From positions 124,001 to 188,000 of the forward strand of contig NZ_CP071798.1 in the NCBI RefSeq assembly GCF_017498505.1: a stretch of DNA of 64,000 nucleotides, in the 5' to 3' direction. Shown here one piece after another: positions 35,891 to 45,956 of the stretch (its first letter is position 1; each line of letters begins with the position of its first letter). The DNA comes from Sporosarcina sp. Te-1. GTDB lineage: Bacteria > Bacillota > Bacilli > Bacillales_A > Planococcaceae. Both the position numbers and the translations under genes were made by a program. The notes under the pieces were generated by a model. It worked only from the letters and a program-made list of their open reading frames with translations. It was not told where the DNA came from and did no database searches.

Positions 35891-37654
35891 ATGATGAGAA
35901 AAACGAAAATAGTGTGTACAATTGGACCGGCAAGTGAGGCTCCTGAAATTCTTGAAAGTTTAATCGATGCAGGTATGAATGTGGCCCGTTTGAATTTCTC
36001 GCACGGCTCACACGAAGAACATCGTGCACGGATCCAATCCATCAGGGCAGCGGCGAATAAGAAAGGGAAAATTGTTGGTATCCTATTGGATACAAAAGGC
36101 CCGGAAATTCGTACACATACGATGGAGAATGGGCAAGTGGAATTGATTACAGGCAAAGCGATCGATATTTCAATGAAAGAAGTAGTCGGGAATGAAGATA
36201 TGTTTTCCGTCACATATGAAAAATTGATTGAAGATGTAGATAAAGGCTCAACAATCCTACTGGATGATGGTTTAATCCAATTGGAGGTAACCGGAAAAGA
36301 CAAAAAGCAAGGGGTAATCCATACGATCGTCATCAATTCCGGTACTCTGAAAAATAAGAAAGGCGTCAACGTACCTGGTGTTTCCGTTCAATTGCCGGGA
36401 ATTACGGAAAAAGATAAAGAAGATATTCTTTTCGGAATCTCGGAAGGTGTTGACTTTATTGCAGCCTCATTCGTGCGCCGTGCATCTGATGTAATGGAAA
36501 TCCGTGAATTACTTGAGTCAAACAACGGAACGGACATCCACATCATTCCGAAGATTGAAAACCAAGAAGGTGTAGAAAATCTGGACGAGATTTTAACGGT
36601 TTCTGACGGATTGATGGTGGCACGCGGAGACTTGGGCGTTGAAATCCCTGCTGAAGAGGTCCCGCTCGTTCAGAAAAGAATGATTGAGAAGTGCAATCAG
36701 GCAGGAAAGCCAGTTATCACAGCTACACAGATGCTGGATTCGATGCAGCGCAATCCACGTCCGACCCGTGCAGAGGCGAGTGACGTTGCCAATGCGATCC
36801 TTGATGGTTCTGATGCAATCATGCTTTCAGGCGAAACGGCAGCCGGCCTATACCCTGTGGAATCAGTACGGACAATGGACCGCATTGCCATTACGACTGA
36901 AGATGCGGTGGATTATCGGGCAGTCGTGTCTACGCGCCGCCGTGAAAAGCAAGGCAATATGACCGAAGCGATCGGACAAGCAGCCGCTTATACGGCGATC
37001 AATTTGAAAGTAAAAGCGGTATTGGCGCCGACGGAAAGCGGACATACAGCAAAAATGATCGCCAAGTACCGTCCGGGCTGTCCGATTATCGCCGTTAGCT
37101 CATCAGCTGTCTGTGCGAAGAAATTGACGCTCGTTTGGGGCATCTACCCGATCATCAGCAAGAAAGTAAAATCGATTGATGAAGTCTTGCAGGATACAGT
37201 GGAAGAAAGCGTAAAACATCAATACGTCACACATGGTGACGTAGTCATTATTACGGCAGGCGTCCCGGTAGGAGAAGCGGGAACGACCAACTTGATGAAA
37301 ATCCATGTCATTGGAGATATGCTGGCTCGCGGTCAAGGGATCGGCAAATCCGTAGCGTTTGGCAGAGCGGTAGTCGCGCATAATGCACAGGAAGCTCTAG
37401 CCTATGACACGGAAGGCGCTATATTAGTGACAAATTCGTCTGACAAAGATATGATGCAAGCCATTGAAAAATGTGCTGGTTTGATAACCGAAGAAGGCGG
37501 GCTGACAAGTCACGCCGCTGTAGTGGGACTTAGTCTTGGCATCCCAGTAATTGTCGGGGTGGAAAAAGCGACCGAATTGATCATTCACGGCAATGATATA
37601 ACGATGGATGCAGAGTCGGGCGTTGTCTATAATGGCCATGCAAGGGTACTGTAA
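35891..37654 (+). CDS. pyk: Pyruvate kinase with C-terminal PEP-utiliser domain
   Basis: A 587-residue enzyme that makes pyruvate and ATP from phosphoenolpyruvate. [12 protein letters not shown] opens the barrel, NFSHG (about residue 36) and the signature [17 protein letters not shown] cut as shown (about 217) and [15 protein letters not shown] (about 240) are complete, and ATQMLDSM (about 278) lies in the active site. Beyond residue 475 is the extra domain typical of Bacillus/Geobacillus pyruvate kinase, with [20 protein letters not shown] (about 534), homologous to the phosphohistidine domain of PEP-using enzymes. Two adjacent ATG codons (35891, 35894) are possible starts. Confidence 0.98.
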   Translation: MMRKTKIVCTIGPASEAPEILESLIDAGMNVARLNFSHGSHEEHRARIQSIRAAANKKGKIVGILLDTKGPEIRTHTMENGQVELITGKAIDISMKEVVGNEDMFSVTYEKLIEDVDKGSTILLDDGLIQLEVTGKDKKQGVIHTIVINSGTLKNKKGVNVPGVSVQLPGITEKDKEDILFGISEGVDFIAASFVRRASDVMEIRELLESNNGTDIHIIPKIENQEGVENLDEILTVSDGLMVARGDLGVEIPAEEVPLVQKRMIEKCNQAGKPVITATQMLDSMQRNPRPTRAEASDVANAILDGSDAIMLSGETAAGLYPVESVRTMDRIAITTEDAVDYRAVVSTRRREKQGNMTEAIGQAAAYTAINLKVKAVLAPTESGHTAKMIAKYRPGCPIIAVSSSAVCAKKLTLVWGIYPIISKKVKSIDEVLQDTVEESVKHQYVTHGDVVIITAGVPVGEAGTTNLMKIHVIGDMLARGQGIGKSVAFGRAVVAHNAQEALAYDTEGAILVTNSSDKDMMQAIEKCAGLITEEGGLTSHAAVVGLSLGIPVIVGVEKATELIIHGNDITMDAESGVVYNGHARVL

Positions 37655-37687
37655 CTAATCTTTTGGTTAGAATATATAAGGACAGTG

Positions 37688-37723
37688 AAAGGCTGCTTTT
37701 CAGTGAATTGAAAGCAGCCTTTT
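37688..37723 (+). terminator. Terminator of pyk
   Basis: AAAGGCTGCTTT(T)CA and TTGAAAGCAGCCTTTT with a loop of about five bases. Confidence 0.88.
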
Positions 37724-37852
37724 ACCATACAAAGAACTTGGAGGCATGCTGACAAATAGCTGGTGGAATCAGGCCAGCCTATGAGTTTAAGAGCTGCTTC
37801 CCGTGTCGTTCTTGACTCGTAAATACTACAATTGCCAGGAGGTAATAATTCA

Positions 37853-38236
37853 ATGAGATGGTTAGTACTGGCGTTTATTTTAATCCCTTCAACGGAGATC
37901 GCTTTATTAATCTATTCAGGAAAAACGCTCGGGGTATTTCCGACGATTGCATTGCTCTTCCTAACGGGTATTGGCGGTGCTTATTTGGCAAAACGGCAAG
38001 GATTCAAAGCGTGGCATGATCTTCAGACGAGAATGCGGACAATGGAGACGCCCGGCAACGCGCTCATTGACAGCGTATGCATCTTCATGGGTGGAATCCT
38101 CTTAATCATTCCTGGTTTTATCACTGATCTCATCGGATTGCTTCTTTTATTTCCAGGTCCAAGGAATCTTGTCAGACCATTCATTTTGAGATGGCTCTAC
38201 AAAAAGATGCAGAAAGGGAACATTATCATCCGTTGA
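37853..38236 (+). CDS. fxsA: FxsA family membrane protein
   Basis: A 127-residue inner-membrane protein. Three to four hydrophobic segments are visible: MRWLVLAFILIPSTEIALLI, FPTIALLFLTGIGGAYLA, and the long CIFMGGILLIIPGFITDLIG. The motif GGILLIIPGFITDLIGLLLL (about residues 79-98) is the FxsA signature. In E. coli overexpression relieves phage T7 exclusion; its normal role is unknown. ATG 37853 follows AGGAGG. The last 11 bases overlap the convergent ytvI gene. Position after pyk matches ytzA of B. subtilis. Confidence 0.92.
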   Translation: MRWLVLAFILIPSTEIALLIYSGKTLGVFPTIALLFLTGIGGAYLAKRQGFKAWHDLQTRMRTMETPGNALIDSVCIFMGGILLIIPGFITDLIGLLLLFPGPRNLVRPFILRWLYKKMQKGNIIIR

Positions 38237-39203
38237 AGAGAGGATGTTCCTTCACTTTTAAGGCAGCAAATAATAGAAATGGCGTCAATAAAATGCCTGC
38301 GAGTCCGAATAAGTAAACGGAGCAAGCTGTGACGATGAAAGCATGAATGGGCTTTAGCCGGAAAGTAGAAGCATAGAAATAAGATTCCAACATTTGTCTG
38401 GTCACTAAAATAAAAATGTAAAGCAGTAATAACGAGATGCCGACAGTCAGTTGGTTCGTGTAGATAAAAAACGCGGCCATGGGGAGTAGAAATAATCCGA
38501 TTCCGAGGAATGGAAGGCTGTCGATCAATGAAACTAGAAAGGCGCTGCCCAAGGGCGCTTCAAAACGGAGCAGGCTGAAACCGATCGATAAGATAATGTA
38601 AGTCGCAAGGAACAAGCGAGCTTCGACAAACAGAAATGTCCCAATCAGTTCCCCTGATTTCGTGAATACCCGTCTCGCTGAAGATCGCATGGAAACTGGA
38701 AAATAGAGCAGAAACCAAAAACGGTCTTTTCCAGATTCTCGAAGCGCAAAAAAGTATGCAACGAGGAAGAGGAAAAGATTGAATAATTGCTGGAACAGTT
38801 TACTGAGAAAGGAGACTGCGTGCTCCAGCAGCATTTGGCCATATTGGACCACCTTTTCCTCCAAGAAAGAAAACACTTTGCCAGTCAGATCGGTGTTTTC
38901 AGTGAAAGGGAGGATGTGTCGTTCGATTGTGGGCACTGTATCCATCAAACCATGCAAGGTCATCAAGGTGAACGTGCTGAACAGGAAGAGAAAAACGAGC
39001 ATGACGATTAAGGTGGATAAGGATAAGGGCAACTTGAAAATGGCTCGGATGGCATGCAAAAATGGCGCCGTGAAATAGGCGAGAATGACGGCAATGGCAA
39101 TTGGCGGTACGATGAAGACCAGGAGACAGGCAATCACTGCGGGCAGCCATTGCACAATTATCCTGGTATAGCCCTTATTTTGCTGCTTCAGACGTTTTTT
39201 CAT
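38226..39203 (-). CDS. ytvI: AI-2E/YtvI family membrane protein
   Basis: A 325-residue polytopic membrane protein with about seven to eight helices and a hydrophilic segment between residues 88 and 125. The C-terminal LIDSLPFLGIGLFLLPMAAF (about residues 232-251) carries the PFLG motif of the AI-2E transporter superfamily. In B. subtilis the gene between fxsA and citZ is ytvI, grouped with sporulation membrane proteins; transport substrate unknown. AAGGAAGGTC precedes the ATG on the minus strand. Convergent with fxsA and divergent from citZ. Confidence 0.88.
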   Translation of the reverse strand: MKKRLKQQNKGYTRIIVQWLPAVIACLLVFIVPPIAIAVILAYFTAPFLHAIRAIFKLPLSLSTLIVMLVFLFLFSTFTLMTLHGLMDTVPTIERHILPFTENTDLTGKVFSFLEEKVVQYGQMLLEHAVSFLSKLFQQLFNLFLFLVAYFFALRESGKDRFWFLLYFPVSMRSSARRVFTKSGELIGTFLFVEARLFLATYIILSIGFSLLRFEAPLGSAFLVSLIDSLPFLGIGLFLLPMAAFFIYTNQLTVGISLLLLYIFILVTRQMLESYFYASTFRLKPIHAFIVTACSVYLFGLAGILLTPFLLFAALKVKEHPLFNG

Positions 39204-39255
39204 TGCTTTAGACCTTCCTTTTTAATCGAGGATCAAAACAAAACAAGCGTTTCCA

Positions 39256-39304
39256 TTCACAAAACTGTCAAGTTTGATTATAATGGTTCATGTAAGCGTT
39301 TTAG
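39256..39304 (+). promoter_or_regulatory. citZ promoter with a cre-like site
   Basis: TTCACA (39256-39261), 17 bases and TATAAT (39279-39284) form a strong sigma-A promoter. ATGTAAGCGTTTTAG (39290-39304) matches the catabolite-response consensus WTGNAARCGNWWWCA except for its last two positions and sits on the expected start site. CcpA repression of citZ is known in B. subtilis; here it is inferred. Confidence 0.65.
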
Positions 39305-39384
39305 ACAGATTCTATTATCAGAAGAGCCCTTGTTCTATCGGATTTTAGAAGAATTGGGCTACACTGAAAGAAGGAGCGAGTAAT

Positions 39385-40500
39385 ATGACAGCATCAAAAG
39401 GGTTGGAAGGAATCGTAGCGACGCAATCCGCAATCAGTTCCATCATTGATGACACTCTTACATATGTCGGTTACGACATTGACGATCTTGCGACGAATGC
39501 AAGTTTCGAAGAAGTTGTATACCTACTATGGCACCAACGTCTTCCAAAAGAGGACGAGCTGGCTGAATTGAAGCAGCAGCTTGCGGACAACATGTCAATT
39601 CCTCAGGAAGTGCTTGACCATTTCAAAACATATTCGATCGATAAAGTGCATCCAATGGCAGCATTGCGTACAGCCATCTCCCTCCTCGGATTATACGACG
39701 ACAAGGCGGAAGATATGTCCGATGAGGCGAACTATGAAAAAGCGATTAAACTCCAAGCGAAAATTGCAACGGTTGTCACAGCATTTTCACGTGTGCGCAA
39801 AGGACTTGAGCCGGTCGCACCGAAGAGCGAGTTGGGGTATGCGGCCAATTTCCTCTATATGCTGAATGGCGAAGAACCGGAAGATATTGCAATTGAGGCT
39901 TTCAACAAGGCGCTCGTACTCCACGCAGACCATGAATTGAACGCTTCGACGTTCACAGCGCGTGTTTGTGTGGCAACATTATCTGATATGTATTCTGGCA
40001 TCACTGCGGCAATCGGCGCATTGAAGGGGCCTCTTCATGGCGGTGCCAATGAGCAAGTGATGAAGATGCTCATGGAAATCGGCTCCGAAGAGAATGTTGA
40101 ACCATACATTTGTCAAAAACTGGACAACAAAGAAAAAATCATGGGCTTCGGGCACCGTGTATACCGCAAAGGCGACCCACGTGCCAAGCATCTTCGCGAA
40201 ATGTCTAAAAAATTGACTTCTTTACGCGGAGAAGAAAAATGGTACAATATGTCGGAGAAAATTGAATCGATCGTTACCGGCGAGAAAAATTTGCCGCCTA
40301 ACGTTGATTTCTACTCCGCTTCGGTATATCATTCACTTGGTATCGACCATGATTTGTTCACGCCTATTTTTGCGGTTTCCCGTACATCCGGCTGGACGGC
40401 ACATATTTTGGAGCAATATGCAAACAATAGATTGATCCGTCCACGTGCCGAGTATAATGGGCCGGACAAGCAAAAATACGTGCCGATGAACGAACGGTAA
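39385..40500 (+). CDS. citZ: Citrate synthase
   Basis: A 371-residue type II citrate synthase of the dimeric Gram-positive form. Catalytic residues are visible in HELNASTFTARV (His about 181), LHGGANEQVMKML (His about 216), GFGHRVYRKGDPRAKHLR (His about 255, with the Arg of the PRA motif) and NVDFYSASVYHSLGI (Asp about 306). The first enzyme of the TCA segment citZ-icd-mdh encoded here in order. GAAGGAGCGAG precedes the ATG. Confidence 0.98.
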   Translation: MTASKGLEGIVATQSAISSIIDDTLTYVGYDIDDLATNASFEEVVYLLWHQRLPKEDELAELKQQLADNMSIPQEVLDHFKTYSIDKVHPMAALRTAISLLGLYDDKAEDMSDEANYEKAIKLQAKIATVVTAFSRVRKGLEPVAPKSELGYAANFLYMLNGEEPEDIAIEAFNKALVLHADHELNASTFTARVCVATLSDMYSGITAAIGALKGPLHGGANEQVMKMLMEIGSEENVEPYICQKLDNKEKIMGFGHRVYRKGDPRAKHLREMSKKLTSLRGEEKWYNMSEKIESIVTGEKNLPPNVDFYSASVYHSLGIDHDLFTPIFAVSRTSGWTAHILEQYANNRLIRPRAEYNGPDKQKYVPMNER

Positions 40501-40592
40501 GAGAGTTTTCTAGAAACTTTCGACACAGAATTGGGTGGGGCGGTATGATTTGATACCGGCCCTCTACTTTTGACTATTAGGAGGAAACTGCA

Positions 40593-41852
40593 ATGGCTAA
40601 AATTACGATGGAAAACGGTGTATTGAACGTTCCGGATCACGCAACGATCCCATTCATCATTGGGGACGGGACTGGCCCTGACATCTGGCATGCTGCATCT
40701 CGCGTTTTGGAAGCAGCTGTAGATAAAGCATATGATAGCCAGAAGAAAATCGAATGGAAAGAAGTTCTTGCAGGTGAAAAAGCATTCAACGAAACAGGTG
40801 AATGGCTGCCGCAGGAGACACTTGACATCATTGACGAGTATCTGATTGCGATTAAAGGACCTCTTACGACACCAATCGGCGGCGGATTCCGTTCATTGAA
40901 CGTTGCCCTTCGTCAAGAATTGGATCTATACACTTGCTTGCGTCCAGTTCGCTACTTTGAAGGCGTGCCATCCCCTGTTAAACGCCCTGAAGACACGGAT
41001 ATGGTCATTTTCCGTGAAAACACAGAGGATATCTATGCGGGCATCGAGTACAAAGAAGGTTCAGAAGAAGTGAAAAAAGTGATTGCCTTCTTGCAAACTG
41101 AAATGGGTGTCAATAAAATTCGTTTCCCTGAAACTTCTGGTATCGGCATCAAGCCTGTTTCCGAAGAAGGAACAAAACGTCTCGTCCGTGCGGCAATCAA
41201 TTATGCAATCAAAGAAGGCCGCAAGTCGGTTACTTTAGTACACAAAGGAAACATCATGAAATTCACTGAAGGCGCGTTCAAAAACTGGGGTTATGAAGTG
41301 GCTGAACAAGAATTCGGCGATAAAGTATTCACTTGGAATCAATATGATCAAATCAAAGAAGCTGAAGGTACTGATGCGGCAAACAAGGCGCAATCAGATG
41401 CAGAAGCGGCTGGCAAGATTATCGTAAAAGATTCAATCGCTGACATCTTCCTACAACAAATCTTGACACGTCCGAAAGAATTTGACGTCGTTGCAACGAT
41501 GAACTTGAATGGTGACTATATTTCCGATGCACTTGCTGCGCAAGTAGGCGGTATCGGTATCGCGCCAGGCGCAAATATCAACTACGTAACAGGTCATGCG
41601 ATCTTCGAAGCAACACATGGTACGGCTCCGAAGTATGCTGGTCTTGATAAAGTAAATCCATCTTCTGTCCTTCTTTCTGGCGTCATGATGCTTGAACACA
41701 TGGGCTGGAATGAAGCAGCTAAGATGATCACAGAATCAATCGAAAAGACGATCGCTTCTAAAGTAGTCACATACGACTTTGCACGTCTCATGGATGGTGC
41801 GACAGAAGTGAAAACTTCCGAATTTGCGGATGAATTGATTAAAAACCTCTAA
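40593..41852 (+). CDS. icd: Isocitrate dehydrogenase (NADP)
   Basis: A 419-residue dimeric enzyme converting isocitrate to 2-oxoglutarate. [15 protein letters not shown] near residue 27 and the substrate loop [17 protein letters not shown] (Ser of the phosphorylation-type site near residue 177) are intact; [20 protein letters not shown] (about 303) holds the metal aspartates; [20 protein letters not shown] (about 340) is the cofactor site of the NADP type. TTAGGAGGAAAC precedes the ATG. A weak hairpin (GGGGCGGTAT/ATACCGGCCC, about 40534-40563) between citZ and icd may allow partial termination. Confidence 0.98.
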   Translation: MAKITMENGVLNVPDHATIPFIIGDGTGPDIWHAASRVLEAAVDKAYDSQKKIEWKEVLAGEKAFNETGEWLPQETLDIIDEYLIAIKGPLTTPIGGGFRSLNVALRQELDLYTCLRPVRYFEGVPSPVKRPEDTDMVIFRENTEDIYAGIEYKEGSEEVKKVIAFLQTEMGVNKIRFPETSGIGIKPVSEEGTKRLVRAAINYAIKEGRKSVTLVHKGNIMKFTEGAFKNWGYEVAEQEFGDKVFTWNQYDQIKEAEGTDAANKAQSDAEAAGKIIVKDSIADIFLQQILTRPKEFDVVATMNLNGDYISDALAAQVGGIGIAPGANINYVTGHAIFEATHGTAPKYAGLDKVNPSSVLLSGVMMLEHMGWNEAAKMITESIEKTIASKVVTYDFARLMDGATEVKTSEFADELIKNL

Positions 41853-41865
41853 TTAGCTAGACTAA

Positions 41866-41901
41866 GTAAGAGCGGGAAATTTTCCCCTCTTGCTTTTTTT
41901 A
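41866..41901 (+). terminator. Terminator between icd and mdh
   Basis: GTAAGAG(C)GGGAAA pairs with TTTCCC(C)TCTTGC, followed by seven T. It lies 14 bases past the icd stop, so mdh may depend on read-through or its own promoter. Confidence 0.75.
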
Positions 41902-41927
41902 TTTTGATCAGAAAAGGAGAGTTTGCC

Positions 41928-42869
41928 ATGACAATGAAACGTAAAAAAGTCTCAGTCATCGGATCGGGATTCACCGGAGCGACGACCGCATTTCTTCTGG
42001 CTCAGAAGGAATTATGTGATGTAGTCCTAGTGGATATACCTCAAATGGAAAATCCGACAAAGGGAAAAGCGTTGGATATGTTGGAAGCTGGGCCTGTCCA
42101 AGGTTTTGATGCAAACATTATCGGAACGTCCAACTATGCGGATACAAAAAACTCCGATATTGTCATCATCACGGCAGGGATTGCACGTAAACCGGGCATG
42201 AGCCGGGACGATCTTGTCCAAACGAACCAGAAGGTCATGAAAGCTGTGACAAGTGAAGTTGTTAAGCATTCTCCAGAAACGACGATCATCATCTTGACAA
42301 ATCCAGTGGATGCGATGACATATACAGTTTATAAAGAATCCGGTTTCCCGAAAGAGCGTGTCATCGGGCAATCCGGTGTGTTGGATACTGCGCGTTTCCG
42401 AACTTTTGTTGCGCAGGAACTCAACTTATCGGTCAAAGATGTGACAGGTTTTGTCCTCGGAGGCCATGGAGACGATATGGTGCCCCTTGTCCGGTATTCC
42501 GCTGCGGGCGGAGTACCTTTAGAAAAATTGATCTCAACGGAACGGTTGGAGGAAATTGTAGAGCGCACTCGCAAAGGCGGAGCAGAAATCGTTAATCTTC
42601 TTGGCACGGGTTCCGCTTATTATGCGCCAGCAGCTGCACTTGTTGAGATGGCTGAGGCTATATTGAAGGATCAAAAACGTATCCTTCCTTCTATTGCATA
42701 TCTGGAAGGGGAATACGGGATGGATGGCATTTATCTTGGTGTGCCAACGGTCCTTGGAGCCGGGGGAATCGAAAAAATTATTGAGCTTGAATTGACGGAT
42801 GAGGAAGCGGCCGCACTATCGAAATCCGCTGATTCGGTTAGAGCGGTCATGGATGTTCTGACGGACTAA
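41928..42869 (+). CDS. mdh: Malate dehydrogenase
   Basis: A 313-residue LDH-like NAD-dependent malate dehydrogenase. The Rossmann motif [13 protein letters not shown] (about residue 8), NPVDAMTY (about 126), [14 protein letters not shown] with the substrate Arg and Asp (about 153), and [12 protein letters not shown] with the catalytic His (about 180) are present. The active-site loop arginines ([11 protein letters not shown], about 87-97) specify malate over lactate. ATG 41928 with AAAGGAGA at 8 bases is chosen over an in-frame TTG 24 bases upstream. Confidence 0.97.
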   Translation: MTMKRKKVSVIGSGFTGATTAFLLAQKELCDVVLVDIPQMENPTKGKALDMLEAGPVQGFDANIIGTSNYADTKNSDIVIITAGIARKPGMSRDDLVQTNQKVMKAVTSEVVKHSPETTIIILTNPVDAMTYTVYKESGFPKERVIGQSGVLDTARFRTFVAQELNLSVKDVTGFVLGGHGDDMVPLVRYSAAGGVPLEKLISTERLEEIVERTRKGGAEIVNLLGTGSAYYAPAAALVEMAEAILKDQKRILPSIAYLEGEYGMDGIYLGVPTVLGAGGIEKIIELELTDEEAAALSKSADSVRAVMDVLTD

Positions 42870-42934
42870 TCGTTTGGAAATCCACCTTCCGTGACTTGGA
42901 TATTTTATTGGAACTTGATTGTTAAGGAATTGTA

Positions 42935-42966
42935 AAATCGGGCGGATAAACTGCTCGATTTTTTTT
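42935..42966 (+). terminator. Terminator of mdh
   Basis: AAATCGGGC and GCTCGATTT (one G-U pair) with a loop of nine bases, followed by a run of T. Confidence 0.85.
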
Positions 42967-43048
42967 ACTTCTCTCATTTTTATTGTTACACTCAAAGTAA
43001 CGGAAGAGCTTACAAGCCATGATGTAACTTGAGTAAGGGGGAACCAAG

Positions 43049-43525
43049 GTGTTATTAGGGAAAAAACGTAGAATCGGACGGAAGGTTGATGAGATTTCAT
43101 CAGGTGAAAAACTAAAGTTGACGGAAAAGATAGAGGATAAGGATTTGCTCCTCTACTTAGGGTTGACGAATGATGCCAATCCATTGTACGTTCAGCATGA
43201 TTATGCTTCCAGAACCTCCTTCGAGAGACCGATAGTACCTACGATCATGCTTAACGGCATTATTACATCTGCGATTTCAAAATACTTGCCGGGCCCAGGC
43301 TCTCATGTCATTGAACAACATCTGTCATACCCAAAGCAAGTCTATCACTATGAAACCATTGAAGTTCTTTTTGCGGTCATTCGTGTAGAGCTTGAGCAAA
43401 ATGCGGTCACCTTAAAAGTCGAAGCAATCGACGAAGCAGAGGATACCGTCATTACGGGCACGGTTGTCGTCATGCCTCCAAAAATGGAAGACAATTTGAC
43501 ATCCCATGCAATGGAAAACTTCTAA
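43049..43525 (+). CDS. MaoC-like hotdog protein lacking the catalytic histidine
   Basis: A 158-residue single hotdog domain of the MaoC/R-hydratase family, starting with GTG at 43049 after AAGGGGGAA. The signature is LTNDANPLYVQHDYASRTSFERPIVPTI cut at residues 40-60: the catalytic Asp (D42) and NPL are kept, but the paired histidine five residues later is Tyr (Y47), and PIVHG reads PIVPT. It probably cannot hydrate enoyl-CoA in the usual way and may be a ligand-binding or structural form. It stands 23 bases before phoP; B. subtilis has no such gene between mdh and phoP. Cotranscription with phoPR is possible. Confidence 0.82.
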   Translation: MLLGKKRRIGRKVDEISSGEKLKLTEKIEDKDLLLYLGLTNDANPLYVQHDYASRTSFERPIVPTIMLNGIITSAISKYLPGPGSHVIEQHLSYPKQVYHYETIEVLFAVIRVELEQNAVTLKVEAIDEAEDTVITGTVVVMPPKMEDNLTSHAMENF

Positions 43526-43548
43526 AGAGATAGATGGAGGAGATGAGA

Positions 43549-44256
43549 ATGATAGAAAAAAAAGTGTTAATCGTGGATGACGAGCAGCCGATCCGAACTT
43601 TACTAGAGTACAATTTAAAACAGTCCAATTTCGACACATATGTTGCGGTGGATGGGATGGAAGCAATCGAAATGGTGGAGAAGGTTCAACCCGATTTAAT
43701 TTTATTGGATTTGATGTTGCCGAAAATGGATGGAATTGAAGTATGCAAGCTGCTCCGGCAACGGGAAATCAATGTGCCGATTATCATGTTGACAGCCAAG
43801 GGAGAAGAACCGGATAAAGTGCTAGGTCTTGAGATCGGGGCAGATGATTATATGACAAAACCATTCAGCCCTCGGGAAGTGATCGCCCGAGTGAAGGCTG
43901 TATTGAGGCGTTCGGGCGATCGGCCGGATTCCGGACAATCTGCTGCAACGTTGACGTCGGGGCCGATTATGGTCCATCCCGAGCAATACGAGGCGTATCT
44001 CCATAAAGAACCGTTAGAGTTTACACCGAAGGAATTTGAATTGCTTGTCTATTTCATGAAAAATAAAAACCGTGTCCTGACCCGGGACCAATTGTTAAGT
44101 GCTGTCTGGAACTATGATTTTGCCGGGGATACAAGAATTGTCGATGTACATGTCTCTCATTTACGAGAGAAGATTGAAGAGAATACGAGGAAGCCGCTTT
44201 TTATCAAAACGGTGAGAGGAATCGGTTATAAATTCGAGGAGTCCAAGGAAAAATGA
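43549..44256 (+). CDS. phoP: Phosphate response regulator PhoP
   Basis: A 235-residue OmpR-type response regulator. The receiver has the acidic pair D10/D11, the phosphoacceptor D54 in LLDLMLPKMDG, and the Thr/Lys switch residues in MLTAKGEEP and YMTKPFSPRE. The winged-helix output domain (about 135-232) has FTPKEFELLVYFMKN, RIVDVHVSHLREKIE and VRGIGYKF. Three in-frame ATG codons are near the start; 43549 is best spaced from TGGAGGAGA. The gene overlaps phoR (ATGA). The call rests on synteny (mdh-phoP-phoR-polA) and on sequence. Confidence 0.93.
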   Translation: MIEKKVLIVDDEQPIRTLLEYNLKQSNFDTYVAVDGMEAIEMVEKVQPDLILLDLMLPKMDGIEVCKLLRQREINVPIIMLTAKGEEPDKVLGLEIGADDYMTKPFSPREVIARVKAVLRRSGDRPDSGQSAATLTSGPIMVHPEQYEAYLHKEPLEFTPKEFELLVYFMKNKNRVLTRDQLLSAVWNYDFAGDTRIVDVHVSHLREKIEENTRKPLFIKTVRGIGYKFEESKEK

Positions 44257-45662
44257 AAAGTTTACATACCCGGCTCGTCGTTGCGAATGCAGTCATGCTC
44301 TTCATATTGCTTACTGGTTTGGGGCTCGTCCTCGGCCAGTTTTTTCAATTTTTTCCGAGGGAAGTTCATGAGGTCCATGAAGAAAAATATATACTTTTCT
44401 TAGTGATTGTACTTTCTATTGCCGGCCTCCTCTATTTTTTCGTTTCTTATCGGGTGTTTCGGCAGTACAGCAAGTCGATTGATCAAGCTTCCGCCACGGC
44501 TGTGCGAATTGCGGGTGGTGATTATTTGGCAAGGACGCCGATTGCTGAACAGGAAACGAATAATGTTCTGGGGATTTCGATTAATCAAATCGCCCGAAAC
44601 CTGCAGGAGGTTTCTATTTTGCGATCAATGGAAAAAGAGCGCCTGAAAACATTGGTTGAAAGTATGGGGAGCGGTTTACTCATGTTTGGAAGGGAAGGAT
44701 CAGTCAACTTATTAAACGGAGTCTTTGAAAAGACATTCGGTGTCACTTCTGCGGAGGTGATTGGAAAAACTTTTAAAGAGATCGAACTGCCTGCGGATAT
44801 TAAGGACTTGATCGAAGACGTGTTTATGACGGAGCAAGCTCATGAGAAACATGTCAGAATCGACAATGGGCATGCTGTTTATCATTTGAGCGTCTATGGT
44901 GCGCCTGTTATCGGGAGGCATGGGAATTGGTTAGGCATCATCATTGTCATGCATAATATAACCGAATTGATCCGACTGGAAGAAGTTCGAAAGGACTTTG
45001 TCGCAAATGTGTCGCATGAATTGAGAACACCGATCACTTCCATTAAGGGGTTTGCCGAGACTTTGTTGGACGGTGCTCTGGAAAGTCCTGAAGTAGCAAG
45101 GGAATTTCTTGGCATCGTCTTAAAGGAAAGCGACCGTTTGAAGTTGCTTGTCGATGATTTATTGGAGCTGTCTGGCATCGAACAGGAGGGCTTCCAGATT
45201 TCCTTGCAGCCAATAGAATTGTCCTCCGTAATGGAAGATGCGATCAAAATCGTCTCGGGTGCTATGGAGAGAAAACGGATGACGGTCCAGTTGCAAAACG
45301 AAGCAGGACTTAAAGTACTGGCGGATCGCGATCGATTCATTCAAGTGATGGTAAACCTGCTAACGAATGCCGTCAATTACTCGAAAGAGGAGACGACGAT
45401 AACAGTCGCCGCCGAGAAAAGGGAAAACGAAGTTATCATACAAGTGAAGGACCAAGGAATTGGCATTTCACCAGTTGAGCTCCCACGCTTATTCGAACGT
45501 TTTTATCGGGTCGATCGGGCCCGAAGCAGGGAGTCCGGTGGAACAGGTCTAGGTTTGGCGATTGTAAAGCATCTGATCGAAGCTCATCACGGATATGTTA
45601 CCGTCCATAGTGAGGTTGGAGTAGGAACAACCTTTACGATTCATCTACCCCCTCTACAATGA
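44253..45662 (+). CDS. phoR: Phosphate sensor histidine kinase PhoR, short extracellular loop
   Basis: A 469-residue membrane histidine kinase. Two transmembrane helices (about residues 10-32 and 46-66) enclose only about a dozen residues, so the large extracytoplasmic PAS-like domain of B. subtilis PhoR (579 residues) is absent. HAMP-like (67-120) and cytoplasmic PAS (about 130-235) regions follow. The phosphoacceptor is H255 in FVANVSHELRTPITSIKGF. The ATP-binding lid boxes are NLLTNAVNYS, VKDQGIGIS and GTGLGLAIVKHLI. It overlaps phoP by 4 bases. A terminator follows the gene. Confidence 0.92.
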   Translation: MKSLHTRLVVANAVMLFILLTGLGLVLGQFFQFFPREVHEVHEEKYILFLVIVLSIAGLLYFFVSYRVFRQYSKSIDQASATAVRIAGGDYLARTPIAEQETNNVLGISINQIARNLQEVSILRSMEKERLKTLVESMGSGLLMFGREGSVNLLNGVFEKTFGVTSAEVIGKTFKEIELPADIKDLIEDVFMTEQAHEKHVRIDNGHAVYHLSVYGAPVIGRHGNWLGIIIVMHNITELIRLEEVRKDFVANVSHELRTPITSIKGFAETLLDGALESPEVAREFLGIVLKESDRLKLLVDDLLELSGIEQEGFQISLQPIELSSVMEDAIKIVSGAMERKRMTVQLQNEAGLKVLADRDRFIQVMVNLLTNAVNYSKEETTITVAAEKRENEVIIQVKDQGIGISPVELPRLFERFYRVDRARSRESGGTGLGLAIVKHLIEAHHGYVTVHSEVGVGTTFTIHLPPLQ

Positions 45663-45747
45663 CCAGGGAACCTTACAATTCCAAATGTCACTTCGCTTGG
45701 CAATTAGAAGTCAGTGTCGGGTGGATGAAATGCATACCAACATTGTT

Positions 45748-45798
45748 AAAACGCTAGAAACCGCACTTCAATAGAAGTGGTCATTCTAGCGTTTTTTG
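45748..45798 (+). terminator. Terminator of phoPR
   Basis: AAAACGCTAGAA pairs with TTCTAGCGTTTT, with an inner CCGCACTTC/GAAGTGG stem, followed by TTTTTT. It lies about 85 bases after phoR; the rest of the 294-base gap before hflK shows nothing else I can support. Confidence 0.9.
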
Positions 45799-45956
45799 CT
45801 TTACTGGCAATGTCCATATAAAGCTATTTAAATTGCTTTCCTAACCGACTGGTCAAATGCTAAAGCTAGCGATTTGTATTAAATTGATATGAATTTGAAA
45901 CCTCTCGTTCACTTGCCCGTATATAGGACTAGATACATAAAAGAGGGGGCAATACA

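Noticed and set aside
37103..37381. 92-codon minus-strand frame within pyk
   Set aside because: Shadow of the pyruvate kinase frame with no independent start signal or recognisable content.
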